Assembly: GCF_000169175.1 (NCBI RefSeq) | Contig: NZ_AAWS01000008.1 | Location: 62,001-126,000 of the forward strand | DNA: 64,000 nucleotides | Reading direction: 5' to 3' | Source of the DNA: Microscilla marina ATCC 23134 | Lineage (GTDB): Bacteria > Bacteroidota > Bacteroidia > Cytophagales > Microscillaceae | Notes under the pieces: model-generated | What the model was told of the DNA's origin: nothing | The model's database searches: none | The model's input: only the letters and a program-made list of their open reading frames with translations | Position numbers and translations under genes: made by a program | In this document: positions 35,428 through 44,921 of the stretch, piece after piece | Position numbering within the stretch: position 1 is the stretch's first letter | How the letters are laid out: the number at the start of each line of letters is the position of its first letter

Positions 35428-36117
35428 ATGGAAGAGCAAGAGTACACAAGTAAAATAAAAAGCTTGCTATATAGTATTGACAAGGCAAACCAGGCGTTGG
35501 CGTTTGAGTTGATGCGTGGCAGCGGAGTACCCCCTTTATTAAGTCAGGAACTTGCCGAGAAATATATTATAGAATGTCTTTCCAATGATTTTACCAGCCT
35601 TTTTGCCCACACTGAAAAGCTCAACCTAAGTCGGCAAAAACTCGACACCATTCCCCCTGCCCTGGGCAAATTGCCTAAGCTAAAATTTTTATTTTTACCT
35701 TTCAACAATTTTGATCAACTACCCGCCGAAATGGGCAACTTGAGTAGCCTTAAACGTATTTACCTGGACGGTAATCGTTTGGCAGGATTTCCAGCATCTT
35801 TTACTCAGCTACAAAACCTAGAACGTATATCGCTTGTGGGTAATCGCCTTACTCAAGTTCCCCCCGAGGTGCTTGCCATGCACAACATGCGTTGGTTAGA
35901 CGTAAGCCACAATCAAATCACCCAGTTGCCCGAAGACATAGGTAAACTTAACCAAATGGAGTTTTTAACCTTGAGCTACAATCAAATCACCCGATTGCCC
36001 GACAGCATGCGTAAACTGACCAAGCTGACCAGTCTTTCACTAGAGCATAACCCACTGAGCCAACAAGAGATAGAAAAAATACGTCGCTGGTTGCCCAAAG
36101 CCCAGGTTCGGTTTTAG
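35428..36117 (+). CDS. Leucine-rich repeat protein
   Basis: The 229-residue protein has an N-terminal domain of about 65 residues (ANQALAFELMRGSGVPPLLSQ) similar to that of the LRR protein at 21752. Six or seven 23-residue leucine-rich repeats follow (LKRIYLDGNRLAGFPASF, MRWLDVSHNQITQLPEDIG, MEFLTLSYNQITRLPDSM). No signal peptide is present, so it is probably cytoplasmic. It ends with a charged cap, IEKIRRWLPKAQVRF. The function is unknown; the shared N-terminus suggests a common binding partner for this small family. Confidence 0.85.
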   Translation: MEEQEYTSKIKSLLYSIDKANQALAFELMRGSGVPPLLSQELAEKYIIECLSNDFTSLFAHTEKLNLSRQKLDTIPPALGKLPKLKFLFLPFNNFDQLPAEMGNLSSLKRIYLDGNRLAGFPASFTQLQNLERISLVGNRLTQVPPEVLAMHNMRWLDVSHNQITQLPEDIGKLNQMEFLTLSYNQITRLPDSMRKLTKLTSLSLEHNPLSQQEIEKIRRWLPKAQVRF

Positions 36118-36200
36118 CCCACTGAAAATGAACCCTATAGCGACAATGATGCGTGGTACTTTTTTATTTTGGTCAATCATTAATTTCTGGTAAAAAGTTG

Positions 36201-36208
36201 TACTTTTG
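36201..36208 (+). promoter_or_regulatory. Candidate -7 box (TAnnTTTG) upstream of the DUF1015 gene
   Basis: TACTTTTG matches the Bacteroidota -7 consensus and ends 33 bp before the preferred ATG at 36242. A TTG lies upstream at 36169-36171, but at longer than usual spacing, so the match is partial. Confidence 0.35.
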
Positions 36209-36241
36209 CTGCTTGTAGAAGAACCTTTGTGTAGATCAAGT

Positions 36242-37522
36242 ATGGCAGAAATTTTACCTTTTAAGGCATGGCGTTATAATGAGTTTTTAACTGAAAAGTT
36301 GCTCAGTTTAAGTGCCCCGTTATCCGAAACTATTTTTCAACAACAAGAAGCGGCTCTTTACCAAGAGCCTTACCACAACTTTCATATTGCATCGCCCAGC
36401 GATGCTCCTCCTTTTGAAAACATCAGCCGTAGAATAAGCAACTGGAAATTAGACGGCGTAATACGTCAGGACAACTTGCCTGGTATTTATGTATATTATC
36501 AGTATTTTCAGAGCAAAGGCGATAAAAAGATGTCTTGTCGCAAGGGTTTTGTTTGCCTGATTAGAACCTCCGATTTTGAAGACCAGGTGGTATTGCCTCA
36601 CGAAATGACTGTACCCGCAGCAGTAAAGTTTCGTACAGGGTTGTTGCAGCACACCGATATGCACACTACACCCACCCATGGTTTGTATACCGACGATGAA
36701 GAACTTCTGGAACACTACTTGGACGAAAGCATCGAACATCCAATATACGACATTACTGACGCCCACCAAACCCGTCATGTTGTAAGCATTATTCAAGACC
36801 AACAAGTGGTCAATACGTTTATGCAAATTTTGCGTACCAAAAAAGTGTTTCTGGCAGATGGTCACCATCGGTACGAAAGCTCGCTTAATTATAAAAATAC
36901 CCTTCAAAATAACAACCCCTATCACCAAGGCAATGAGCCATACAATTACCACATGATGTGGCTTACCAATACTGCATCGAGCGACTTGGGCATATTGCCT
37001 ACCCATCGTATGGTGCACCGTTTGCCAAAGGGAATGAGTGAAGCTCAATTATTGAAAAAGCTTGAACAATATTTTGAGGTAACCCTCAAAGAAGACATCA
37101 AACAAGCATTGGGAGCGGCTGCGCCTACCGATAATCTCTGGAAATTTGTCCTTATTTTTAAGAATAGCTCTTATATCTTATCTTTAAAACCCGAAGCGCT
37201 CAACGACTTTGACCTGGAAATACCAGAGGTAGTAAAAAAACTGGATGTGTCGGTGATGCATTATTTTATCTTTGACCGTATCATGGGGTTTCCGTGGAGC
37301 AACCAGTTTGAGTACTTGAGTTTTTCGCAAAACTACCGTGAGTGCATCAAGCAAGTGCAAGAGGGCACCGAACAGTTGGCAGTGCTTACCCGTAAAGTGA
37401 CTTTTGAAGAGATAAAAAATGTGTGCAAAAGTGGAAATACAATGCCAGCAAAAGCTACTTACTTTTTTCCGAAAGTATTGGGAGGGTTGGTGTTTGGGTC
37501 GGTAAAACCAGAGGAGTTTTAA
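36242..37522 (+). CDS. DUF1015 family protein
   Basis: The 426-residue soluble protein is read from MAEILPFKAWRYN; a frame extending 12 codons upstream lacks family similarity and overlaps the candidate promoter. DUF1015 hallmarks are GIYVYYQYF early, EMTVPAAVKFRTGLLQHTDM, and FLADGHHRYESSLNY, the strongest family signature, followed by MMWLTNTASSDLGILPTHR. The molecular function of DUF1015 is not established; the D-G-H-H-R-Y motif suggests a phosphate- or nucleotide-handling site. In other Bacteroidota it often lies near serC/serA; neither is adjacent here. The lipoprotein gene begins 8 bp after its stop. Confidence 0.9.
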   Translation: MAEILPFKAWRYNEFLTEKLLSLSAPLSETIFQQQEAALYQEPYHNFHIASPSDAPPFENISRRISNWKLDGVIRQDNLPGIYVYYQYFQSKGDKKMSCRKGFVCLIRTSDFEDQVVLPHEMTVPAAVKFRTGLLQHTDMHTTPTHGLYTDDEELLEHYLDESIEHPIYDITDAHQTRHVVSIIQDQQVVNTFMQILRTKKVFLADGHHRYESSLNYKNTLQNNNPYHQGNEPYNYHMMWLTNTASSDLGILPTHRMVHRLPKGMSEAQLLKKLEQYFEVTLKEDIKQALGAAAPTDNLWKFVLIFKNSSYILSLKPEALNDFDLEIPEVVKKLDVSVMHYFIFDRIMGFPWSNQFEYLSFSQNYRECIKQVQEGTEQLAVLTRKVTFEEIKNVCKSGNTMPAKATYFFPKVLGGLVFGSVKPEEF

Positions 37523-37530
37523 AAACGTGT

Positions 37531-38172
37531 ATGTGTCATTACTCATTACAAGTAATTCTTGGTGGTTGGCTGACGCTGGTTTGTATACTGTTGACAGGCT
37601 GCAATTCAGCATCGGACAATCGGGAGACAGTACATAAGGTGGGCTCCTGGCAAAAAGTAATTGTGAAAGATAAAAAAGGCAATCGCATTGTAAAGTTTAT
37701 CTGGAACGAGCAGCAAGTATTGATTCAAACCCCTGAAAAACTATGGCAAAGCAAAGACAGTATTGCCCTGATTGAGCGCCCTACTAAAATATACCAAACC
37801 CCTGCAAACACTCCATTGATAGAAACCAACGTCAAAGGGTTAGATATTTTGGCCAAAACCATTTCTCCTCCCTTTTCTCAATGGCGGCTTCGTTTTGTGG
37901 GCGATACAATGCAAGTGTTCAAAGCAAACCAGCACCCACCTGCTTATTGGGTGGTACAGTACAAACTAAACAAATACCGGGTATACCAGGCAGGTAATGA
38001 AGTAGGCAAAACCAAGATAACTAATGGGATAGTAGATGTAGATGGCGTAGGCATTGACCTAAAAATACCAACGCCTACCAACTCTTATGCTTATACTTTG
38101 CTTATGATGTACCAAATACCCAAAATCATTAGGTGTAGCCTGATGGCGGAATTGTTGCTGAAGCAGCTCTAA
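37531..38172 (+). CDS. Hypothetical lipoprotein
   Basis: The 213-residue protein is read from MCHYSLQVIL; a longer frame overlapping DUF1015 would bury the signal. The signal peptide ends in the lipobox LLTGC, so lipid anchoring at the membrane is likely. The mature part is beta-rich with short repeats of charged strands (KVIVKDKKGNRIVKFIWNEQQVLI). It has a TLLMMYQIPKIIRCSLMAELL terminus typical of LURP/tubby-like or DUF-type proteins that end in a hydrophobic helix. The family is not recognised. It lies 8 bp downstream of DUF1015, suggesting one transcript. Confidence 0.7.
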   Translation: MCHYSLQVILGGWLTLVCILLTGCNSASDNRETVHKVGSWQKVIVKDKKGNRIVKFIWNEQQVLIQTPEKLWQSKDSIALIERPTKIYQTPANTPLIETNVKGLDILAKTISPPFSQWRLRFVGDTMQVFKANQHPPAYWVVQYKLNKYRVYQAGNEVGKTKITNGIVDVDGVGIDLKIPTPTNSYAYTLLMMYQIPKIIRCSLMAELLLKQL

Positions 38173-38210
38173 ATAAACATACCCATCACAACTACAACTC
38201 TTAACCTAAT

Positions 38211-38651
38211 ATGATAAGATCTTATACCCAAGCCGATAAAGCTGCTGTGCTACAACTGTTACAAGCCAATACTCCGACGTTTTTTGACCCTTCCGAAGAA
38301 GCCGACTTTGTTCATTACCTGACCAATGAACTAGAAGATTACTTTGTGATCGAACAAAATCATCAGTTGTTGGGCTGTGGGGGAATCAATTACTTGATAG
38401 CAGATAAAACCGCTCGTATTTCGTGGGACATGCTGCACCCTGAAGCTCAAGGAAAGGGGTGGGGGGCAAAGTTGGTGCAACACCGTCTTGATCACATCAA
38501 AACCAAACCTGAGATAGCGACTGTAATAGTGCGTACCAGTCAGCTGGCTTATCAGTTTTACCAAAAGTGTGGTTTTGTGCTACAGGAAGTCACCAAAGAC
38601 TATTGGGCAAAGGGTTTTGACTTGTATTATATGGTTTTAGAGCTTGTTTAA
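38211..38651 (+). CDS. GNAT family N-acetyltransferase
   Basis: The 146-residue protein has the GNAT fold order: an N-terminal IRSYTQADKAAVLQLL, the strand pair YFVIEQNHQLLGCGGIN, and ISWDMLHPEAQGKGWGAKLVQH with the acetyl-CoA loop Q-G-K-G-W-G. The late strands TVIVRTSQLAYQFYQKCGFVLQEVTKDYW complete the fold. The acceptor substrate is unknown. It follows the lipoprotein gene by 38 bp. Its last codons overlap a sequence like the end of the element at 25576. Confidence 0.88.
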   Translation: MIRSYTQADKAAVLQLLQANTPTFFDPSEEADFVHYLTNELEDYFVIEQNHQLLGCGGINYLIADKTARISWDMLHPEAQGKGWGAKLVQHRLDHIKTKPEIATVIVRTSQLAYQFYQKCGFVLQEVTKDYWAKGFDLYYMVLELV

Positions 38652-38723
38652 TAGCTCAATGGCTCGTAAAGTGGGATAGATAATCAACACATTTTGCGAA
38701 CCATTGAACTACCTACCTTTGTT

Positions 38724-38753
38724 TACAGGTTTTATAAGCCTTCAAAACCTGTA
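38724..38753. terminator. Hairpin between convergent acetyltransferase and DUF5916 genes
   Basis: TACAGGTTTT and AAAACCTGTA form a perfect 10-bp stem with a 10-base loop. It lies between the + gene ending at 38651 and the minus gene ending at 38825, where a shared terminator is expected. Confidence 0.6.
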
Positions 38754-38824
38754 GCTGCTTGCTGAGCAGGGTATACTTGTGGCTTATCGCTCGAAGCTTG
38801 TCCCTGTAGGAGCCGCCAACTATT

Positions 38825-40678
38825 TTACCTAAACCACTTCTTCAAATACAAATAATCGAGAAAGTAAATGACCTTAAGCGAAAAAGTATTGCGTTGGGGC
38901 ATTTGCATGACGTTGCGTCTAAAATTATCGGCAAAGGCGTAGTTTTCGGCTATACCAGCGACATGACTCAAGATGGCATTTTTCCAGACAAAGGTTACAA
39001 AACTGCCTGGTGCAAACTGCCAGTTGTACACAAAGTCTAGGTTAAAAGCGTTGAAATTTACATTGTTGTTGCGTATCTCAGTAGACAAATCAGTGATTTC
39101 AGCGGGCATTTGCTGCGACAAATCGCCGTTGGCTTCCAGATTATATAGTTTATCGTATTGTACATCGCTCCAGTAGTGCCTTACCCTTAGCCGGAAGTTC
39201 ATCAAGTGATTGAAGGCATAGTCTAGCACAAAAGTATTAATAGTTTCTTTTACATTTCTTCTGCCATAAATAATGGCATTATTGCCAAACTCATGTTGGT
39301 CGTTCGTTGCATTGGCGTAGCCTCGTTCTTTGCGTCGGGCAATAAAAAACAGGTGATGTTGAAAAGACAAACGGTCGTTTACCCGGTAACGGGGCGAAAT
39401 ACCCACCCAGTTGTCTACCTGATTCCAGGCGGGGCGCGTCCACACCCCCGCATTGCCACTAACGGCAAATTTTTTACGCGAGTCGCTGCTCACCGAAACC
39501 CGCCCTCTCATCCAAGGGAGTTTTTTAAAATATCGCCCTTGCTCAAGTGCCCTGGTAGAAAAATAATCAAAATTATCGACAGGCGAGGCATTTAGGTTTA
39601 GCACAATATTCCAAAAGTTGGTAAAAGTTACCGAAGCATTTGTCCACAGCCCTGCTCCGGTAAAAGTATTGGGTTCATATAGACGATTATGCCAGATGCC
39701 AGTCCACCAGCTAAATCGGTTAACAATGCCTTTGGGCTTAAAGGTCATGTATCCTACTTCCAGCTCGTGGCTTATGTCGTTGGGTGCCCGCAAAAAGCCC
39801 AAGTCGTTGGGGTTGTAGTTGTCGCTTTCTACATTGCGCGAAATGGCATACTGAAAGTTGCCACTGGTTTTGCCAAAGCGTAAGGTGTATTTATGTCCCA
39901 AGTCAGGAATATAGTTGCCAGTAGTAGTGCTTCGGGCGTATTTTTGACTCACCGCCACAAACCCCGACACCCGGTAAGTATTGCGCTTGTTGTTGAGCCT
40001 TACATCGAGTCCATTGACATTGGCGTGTTCAAACCCTCCGGCACGTGCCACATTGGTATTCAAAAAAGTAATGTTGGAGTTGTTGCGCAGATTTTGGTCT
40101 ACCACAAATACACTGTAATTGGTCAGTGGGTCTACCAACACTTCACGGGTTTCGCCCGATTCTTTATTGTATACTTTGGCATAAGATGCCTTGGTCACCG
40201 CATTGAAAACTCCAATACCCAGCCCGCTTTTGGTACGTCCCGATATTTTGGTAGCATTGAGTAACTGGGTTTCTGCCGGCATAAAAGTGGTAGAGTCGTG
40301 GGTGCCCGGGTCTTCTCTGAGTATGCCCTGGCTTTGACCTACCCGCCGCGAATAAAACAAATTACCTTTGCCAAACAACTCCGTTCCTTCGGTAAAAAAA
40401 GGTCGATTTTCTTCAAAAAACACTTCAAAAGGTCCCAGGTTGTTTACCAGGTTATCAGATTGTACTTGGCTAAAGTCAGGTATCAGGCTCATATCCAGGG
40501 TAAAGCTCTCATTAATCCCGTATTTTAAATCCATTCCTCCACCATAAGAATAACTTGTGCCATTGTTGTCGTCTTTGGTGATGGCTCCAGATACATAAGG
40601 CATTAACGACAACCGGGTGGGTGGCTTGATATTGCGGAGCCCCTCAAGCACTCCAAACTGATTGACAAAGCCAGCTAC
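38825..40678 (-). pseudogene. DUF5916 outer-membrane protein, C-terminal fragment (IS-disrupted)
   Basis: The part after the insertion keeps its frame: GFVNQFGVLEGLRNIKPPTRL, the DUF5916 block KYGINESFTLDMSLIPDFSQ, EENRPFFTEGTELFG, then a beta-rich domain ending in aromatic residues (YLYLKKWFR), as in outer-membrane barrels. Together with the N-terminal fragment at 42494-43161 it makes one 823-residue protein, with one target copy (GTAGCT, encoding V-A) counted once. The fragment's first internal ATG is at 40651, but translation from it would lack the secretion signal. Intact relatives are thought to be exported carbohydrate-binding outer-membrane proteins of unknown function. Confidence 0.9.
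40673..40678. repeat. Target site duplication, left copy (AGCTAC)
   Basis: AGCTAC lies immediately outside the left terminal inverted repeat of the IS. The same six bases lie immediately outside the right end at 42494-42499. Confidence 0.9.
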
Positions 40679-42493
40679 CCGACTTTCCGCACCTGTGTAG
40701 CTAAAACCGAGTAATTTATTAAACCACTGTTTATGAGGCGTTTATTCAAGGAGATAGTATTTCCTAACTTCTTGCCCCAGTAACCTAATGACCTTTGTAT
40801 GCATCTCATTCATATTAAGAATGAGCATAGGTTGTTCTTGATTAACCCACAAGCAGTGAATGCCTCTAAAAAACTCGAAAATCCATTTCATTGTGGGTTT
40901 TTGAGTTTCTTTTTTAGTTTGATCCAGGACAAACTCCTTTTCCTGCTGCAGGTTTTTTCTTAATTCTCTCTCCAAAGCTGCATACACCATCAGCGACAAT
41001 GCCATAATCATGAGTATAGCTTCAAGTCTCTCTGGCTTTTTTACAAAGAAGCTATCAGCAAGGAAAGCTTTATCTTTCAAAAACCTAAAACCTTTCTCGA
41101 CATTAGATTGTCCTTTGTAAGCCAGTAGTTTATGTCCATTCCCCCACCTTTGTGCTGTATCATTGGAAGCAATCACAAACTTGCCCTGTTTTTGTCTTAG
41201 TTGTTCATAGTGTGTGAGTTTGGTTAGTGGACACCCTGTAATACGATACCCTATGGTCTGTTTTTGAGCTCCTTTGGGAGGTTTACCTGGTTTTTTAAAC
41301 CCCTTGACTTGTTGAAAATTCAGGTCTTCTATTGACAAGTACTGGCACTTTTTTGAAAATTGTTCCCAGGCTTTTTCTGCATCCTGTTTACAGCTAAAAA
41401 CCTTTTTGCAAAGCTTGATAAAGTCTTGGTGCTCTTCACTGCTTTTTTTTAGGTAACGTTTTTTCAAACTATGAACATCTCGCTTATAACCTGCCTCAGA
41501 AAAGACAACCATCCATTCTTGTCTTACACCTCCATAGCTGTTGCATACTTTCTGGTAGCGGTAGTTTTTCAATTTTTCTTCTGTGAAGAATTGCATATGC
41601 TCTGGCTGTACCTGTAGGAGTAATTCTTGAACAGCAGTAAGCTTGGAAGGAACACGGGTGATCCAATAATGCCGACCTGAGATTTTACCGATGGTTTCCT
41701 CAGTGTATAAGGCACTATCTGCCACCCAACATATAGGCTGACCATTATTCTGCAAACGTTCTACATAATCATCAATGGTTTGACCAAAGCTTGTTTGGTC
41801 ACTTGTATTGCCATGCAAACCTTCCATAAGCAAAGGTATGCCTGAGGAGTTTTCTACTACCAAGTTAAGCATTACCTGATTTAGGTCAGGGCGGTGATCC
41901 CGGCTGTAACCTTGGGTGATGTGAAGGCAAGAAACCTCTGCTTCGTTAAGTTCACTATTATATTGCCCTTCCAACCCAAAACTGGTCGCATCCAAGTGGC
42001 GAAACTCTGAGTCTACTTCTTCTGACAAACCCAGTATTTCATAACTCTGTGCAGCCAAATGGCTGAATAACTCACTTACACCAAAGGCATACAAATCATC
42101 CAAGCAACGACCAAGACGATCATCATTGAACATTTCTGCGCTTAGATTTTCTCCTAATAAGTGAGCAACAGGCTTATCAGAAAAAAAATGAGGACTCAGG
42201 TATAAGCGACGCTCGGCAAAACCTAAACCATTTAAAATCAAGGCTTTGACGCAAGTACCTGTGCTTACTTGATGAAGCCCATTGGTGTTAGGTAAAAGCT
42301 CATCTATTTTAGAGCTCAAGTTTAAACGATCACACATGCCACTTACCAACCCTAAGTGGTCAAGGTTTTTACTTATGGGAAATGATTGCATACCAAAAAG
42401 TAAAACTTTTGGTCGACATAAAAAAATAATGCTTTTGCAATCAAGTGATTACATCAATTATTTGTTTTCCCGAACATACGTGCGGAAAGTCGG
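40679..42493 (-). mobile_element. Complete IS1634-like insertion sequence, 1815 bp
   Basis: The ends are perfect 14-bp inverted repeats: CCGACTTTCCGCAC at 40679-40692 and its reverse complement at 42480-42493. AGCTAC is duplicated on both sides. The element carries one transposase gene in the same orientation as the gene it interrupts. Size, inverted repeats, target length and transposase type all fit IS1634. No passenger gene is present. The intact ends suggest a recent insertion. Confidence 0.94.
40742..42391 (-). CDS. IS1634-like transposase (DDE type)
   Basis: The 549-residue protein has a DUF4277-like N-terminal region (LGLVSGMCDRLNLSSKIDELL, then ALILNGLGF), the RHLDATSF motif with D134, ICWVADSALYT with D225, and NVEKGFRFLKD with E432. 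These form the probable D-D-E triad of the IS4-related IS1634 transposases. It is full length with no frameshift and fits within the inverted repeats, so the element may still be active. The start ATG lies 89 bp inside the right end. Confidence 0.92.
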   Translation of the reverse strand: MQSFPISKNLDHLGLVSGMCDRLNLSSKIDELLPNTNGLHQVSTGTCVKALILNGLGFAERRLYLSPHFFSDKPVAHLLGENLSAEMFNDDRLGRCLDDLYAFGVSELFSHLAAQSYEILGLSEEVDSEFRHLDATSFGLEGQYNSELNEAEVSCLHITQGYSRDHRPDLNQVMLNLVVENSSGIPLLMEGLHGNTSDQTSFGQTIDDYVERLQNNGQPICWVADSALYTEETIGKISGRHYWITRVPSKLTAVQELLLQVQPEHMQFFTEEKLKNYRYQKVCNSYGGVRQEWMVVFSEAGYKRDVHSLKKRYLKKSSEEHQDFIKLCKKVFSCKQDAEKAWEQFSKKCQYLSIEDLNFQQVKGFKKPGKPPKGAQKQTIGYRITGCPLTKLTHYEQLRQKQGKFVIASNDTAQRWGNGHKLLAYKGQSNVEKGFRFLKDKAFLADSFFVKKPERLEAILMIMALSLMVYAALERELRKNLQQEKEFVLDQTKKETQKPTMKWIFEFFRGIHCLWVNQEQPMLILNMNEMHTKVIRLLGQEVRKYYLLE

Positions 42494-42499
42494 AGCTAC
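42494..42499. repeat. Target site duplication, right copy (AGCTAC)
   Basis: AGCTAC follows the right inverted repeat of the IS directly. It matches the left copy at 40673-40678. Confidence 0.9.
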
Positions 42500-43161
42500 C
42501 GAAGGGTCTACCCGGTTCCAGAACGACTCTTCGCGGGTACGTCTTATCTCGCGATAAAAATTGATGCCCCAATTTTGCACCTCTTTTTTAGGAAAACGCA
42601 ACGCAGAGTAGGGGATTTCCAGTTCTACTACCCATCCTTCTTTTGTAATCTTTACTGCACTTTGCCAAACCGCATTCCAGTTATAATCTTCGTTTTGGGG
42701 AGTGTTGAACATATCAAGCTGTACTCCGGCGGCAGTTACCATAAAAAAGAACGCATTTTGGCGGTTATGATAAGTATCCAGTGCAATGCCAAACATATCG
42801 GTATTTTTGCCTCTGCCATCTCTCGGTCCCAGTTCACGCGAAATCTTACCAGGCTCATTGTCATAAAGTTTGGCTGCTACATAAATGGCAAAGTCATCGT
42901 ATACGATTTTTACCCGGGTTTTTTGGGCAGACTTTGCTCCGTTGTTGGGGCGCAGTTGAATAAAATTGCCCTCGAAAAAGTGAGAGTCATTTGACCATAT
43001 TTTTTCATTCAACACTCCGTCTATTCGAGGTCTTTTACTGATTTTGGTGGCTTGTAGCGAATTGGGTTTTTTCTTTTTGGGTGGTTTGCCAAAGCCAGAC
43101 ATACTTGCCAGACACAATGCGCAAACAATGATTAAAAGGAGACGTTTTTTAGACCTGACAT
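42494..43161 (-). pseudogene. DUF5916 outer-membrane protein, N-terminal fragment with carbohydrate-binding-like domain
   Basis: This is the N-terminal half of the gene disrupted by the IS. It encodes a CBM9-like domain (PRIDGVLNEKIW, KIVYDDFAIYVAAKLYDNEP, VVELEIPYSALRFPKKEVQNWGINFYREI) and ends at DPSVA, where the IS begins. The ATG at 43161 is one base out of frame with the coding part. One added A in the run at 43145-43150 would give a leader of M-S-G-L-K-K-R-L-L-L-I-I-V-C-A-L, an excellent signal peptide. A start lesion or a base-call error is therefore possible. The nearest in-frame ATG is at 43117 and would delete most of the signal. Confidence 0.85.
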
Positions 43162-43613
43162 GAGGTTTTTATTGTTTATTGTATGAGTTTAAAATAACAC
43201 CTGTATGACTAAAAGTGAACGAAAACGGACGCTTGTATTACAAAACCGGACACTTTTTAGCCTTATTCGTCATTGACTACAGGTATTTAAGATTCCTTAC
43301 TTTAGATACAGCAGTGGGTTAATGCATTGAAAATCAGTGAATTAATTTTTCGTTTTGTGATGAACAAACTACTGTCTAATGGTTGATTTACTCATAAAAT
43401 GAACAAATGAGAGACTAGACTTTATTTTTGCTAAATTTCACTTTGTTAAAAGGTTGTTAAGGAGTGGGCAAAAAATAACTTTTCGTTTTATAGGCGATTT
43501 TTCATCCTGATATTTTGTTACTTTTAGCCGAAGGTAGAACTCAGCATTTGCGTTGAAAACGCCTGCAATGATAAAAACCGATCCACGAATATGGTCTATT
43601 GTTTATCTCCCTT

Positions 43614-44480
43614 ATGAAACAAACCAAACATTTAATAGAACTTAACATTGCACTGGTGTTTTTGAGCACTTCTGGGGTATTGGGCAAACTAGTCACTACT
43701 ACTCCTGCCTACACTATTTTTTGGCGTTGTGTCATTGCAGCGCTTGCCTTGGCAGGATATGTTCACTTTCAGAAACTCTGGCAAAAGCCTAAAGCCAAAG
43801 AAACCCGTTTTTGGCTTATCAGTGGGGCTTTTTTTGGGCTACACATGATTTTTTATTTTTATGCCATTGGGGTGTCTACTGTAGCCATTGCCTTTATATC
43901 TTTGTTTACTTATCCCATCATTACTACCTTGATAGAGCCACTGTTTTTTAAGCAAAAGTTTGACTGGTTTAACTTGATAAGCGCAGTGCTGATCGCGGTG
44001 GGCATTGTCATTATGACTCCAGAGTTTAGCCTAAAAAACAACACTACACTAGGCGTTTTATTAGGAGTTATTGCAGCGGCTATGCTTGCTCTGCGCAACC
44101 TCATGAGCAAGCGCTACATGCAAGAGCGCAATGTGTCGGGATCGGTGGTTATGTTGTACCAACTCATCGTATCGGTGGTGGTACTCTTGCCCGCCCTGGC
44201 AGGTAATTATGGGCAAAATAGCTGGCAAAATATGGGCTATATCGCATTGTTAGGGGTAGCTACTACTGCTGTAGGGCATACGGTATTTATTAGCAAAATT
44301 CGTTATTTCAAAGCCAGCACCCAAAGTATTATTGCAGGAGTTCAACCCATTTATGGCATTGTGTGGGCGGTTTTGCTCATTGGCGAAAAGCTGCCTTTGC
44401 GTACGGTCATTGGGGGGAGTATCATTATTTTTACAGTATGCCTAGAGAGCCTCAAACAAGTACGCAAAGGCAGGAACTGA
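43614..44480 (+). CDS. EamA/DMT superfamily transporter
   Basis: This 288-residue membrane protein has about ten hydrophobic segments arranged as two five-helix EamA halves (ELNIALVFLSTSGVLGKLV, then IAFISLFTYPIITTLIEP, and the second half GVLLGVIAAAMLALRNLMS with QSIIAGVQPIYGIVWAVLLIG). Such proteins export or import small metabolites. The ATG at 43614 is preferred over an upstream TTG. The substrate cannot be inferred. The spacer before it (43162-43613) has no supported gene. Confidence 0.9.
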   Translation: MKQTKHLIELNIALVFLSTSGVLGKLVTTTPAYTIFWRCVIAALALAGYVHFQKLWQKPKAKETRFWLISGAFFGLHMIFYFYAIGVSTVAIAFISLFTYPIITTLIEPLFFKQKFDWFNLISAVLIAVGIVIMTPEFSLKNNTTLGVLLGVIAAAMLALRNLMSKRYMQERNVSGSVVMLYQLIVSVVVLLPALAGNYGQNSWQNMGYIALLGVATTAVGHTVFISKIRYFKASTQSIIAGVQPIYGIVWAVLLIGEKLPLRTVIGGSIIIFTVCLESLKQVRKGRN

Positions 44481-44562
44481 TCCAGTGGGTACTAAATTCC
44501 TGCGTATATCTTTGGCTTTTTTCACGCAACTATCGCTTAAGTAGGAAAACCCAATTCAGTAC

Positions 44563-44675
44563 TTGACTAACTGGTCTTTCGCAATACGTATTTTTGTTTT
44601 TAAGCGAAAAAATATAGTGTAGAACTAAGGTTGCGTCAGCTGGATTCAGCCTTAGTTTATTGACGTTAAGAATCC
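44563..44675. repeat. Partial copy of the 54311-54668 element (left part)
   Basis: Bases 44563-44675 match 54311-54425 over their length with scattered differences, including the left-end segment (TTGACTAACTGGTCTTTCGC against TTGATTAACTGACCTTTCGC). Both contain an inverted pair, ACTAAGG and CCTTAGT, around a CAGCTG. The right half of the element is missing here. No gene is supported from 44481 to 45270. Confidence 0.7.
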
Positions 44676-44726
44676 TAAATTCTTTGTATGCCTACATCTA
44701 AAAGCCACCACCAAGCTTGTCTCCTC

Positions 44727-44756
44727 CTCTTGGTCTTAAGCGCAGCTGACCAAGAG
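44727..44756. other. Hairpin related to the 109-bp tandem repeat
   Basis: CTCTTGGTC and GACCAAGAG pair perfectly around a 12-base loop that begins TTAAG, like the hairpin in the repeats at 1635-1942. Confidence 0.5.
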
Positions 44757-44921
44757 AGCGGGTAACGATAGCGAAGAACGTGCATTGTGTTGGTCTTGCT
44801 AAAAGCCTTCTAACTAACAAGTTAAGCTATTGAAAATGAGTGTGATGTGAATTTGTTAATTGCCTGTGAACCGAATCTACAGCTTGCTGTGATGAGCTCA
44901 AAGGAGTTAAACAAGGTGTAC

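Noticed and set aside
35214-35453. A 79-codon frame after the ADP-ribosylglycohydrolase gene
   Set aside because: It runs through the 14-bp hairpin and overlaps the LRR gene start, with no coherent protein features.
40679-42493. The IS as a source of the small palindromic elements
   Set aside because: The IS ends (CCGACTTTCCGCAC) do not match the ends of any of the small element families, so it is not an obvious parent.
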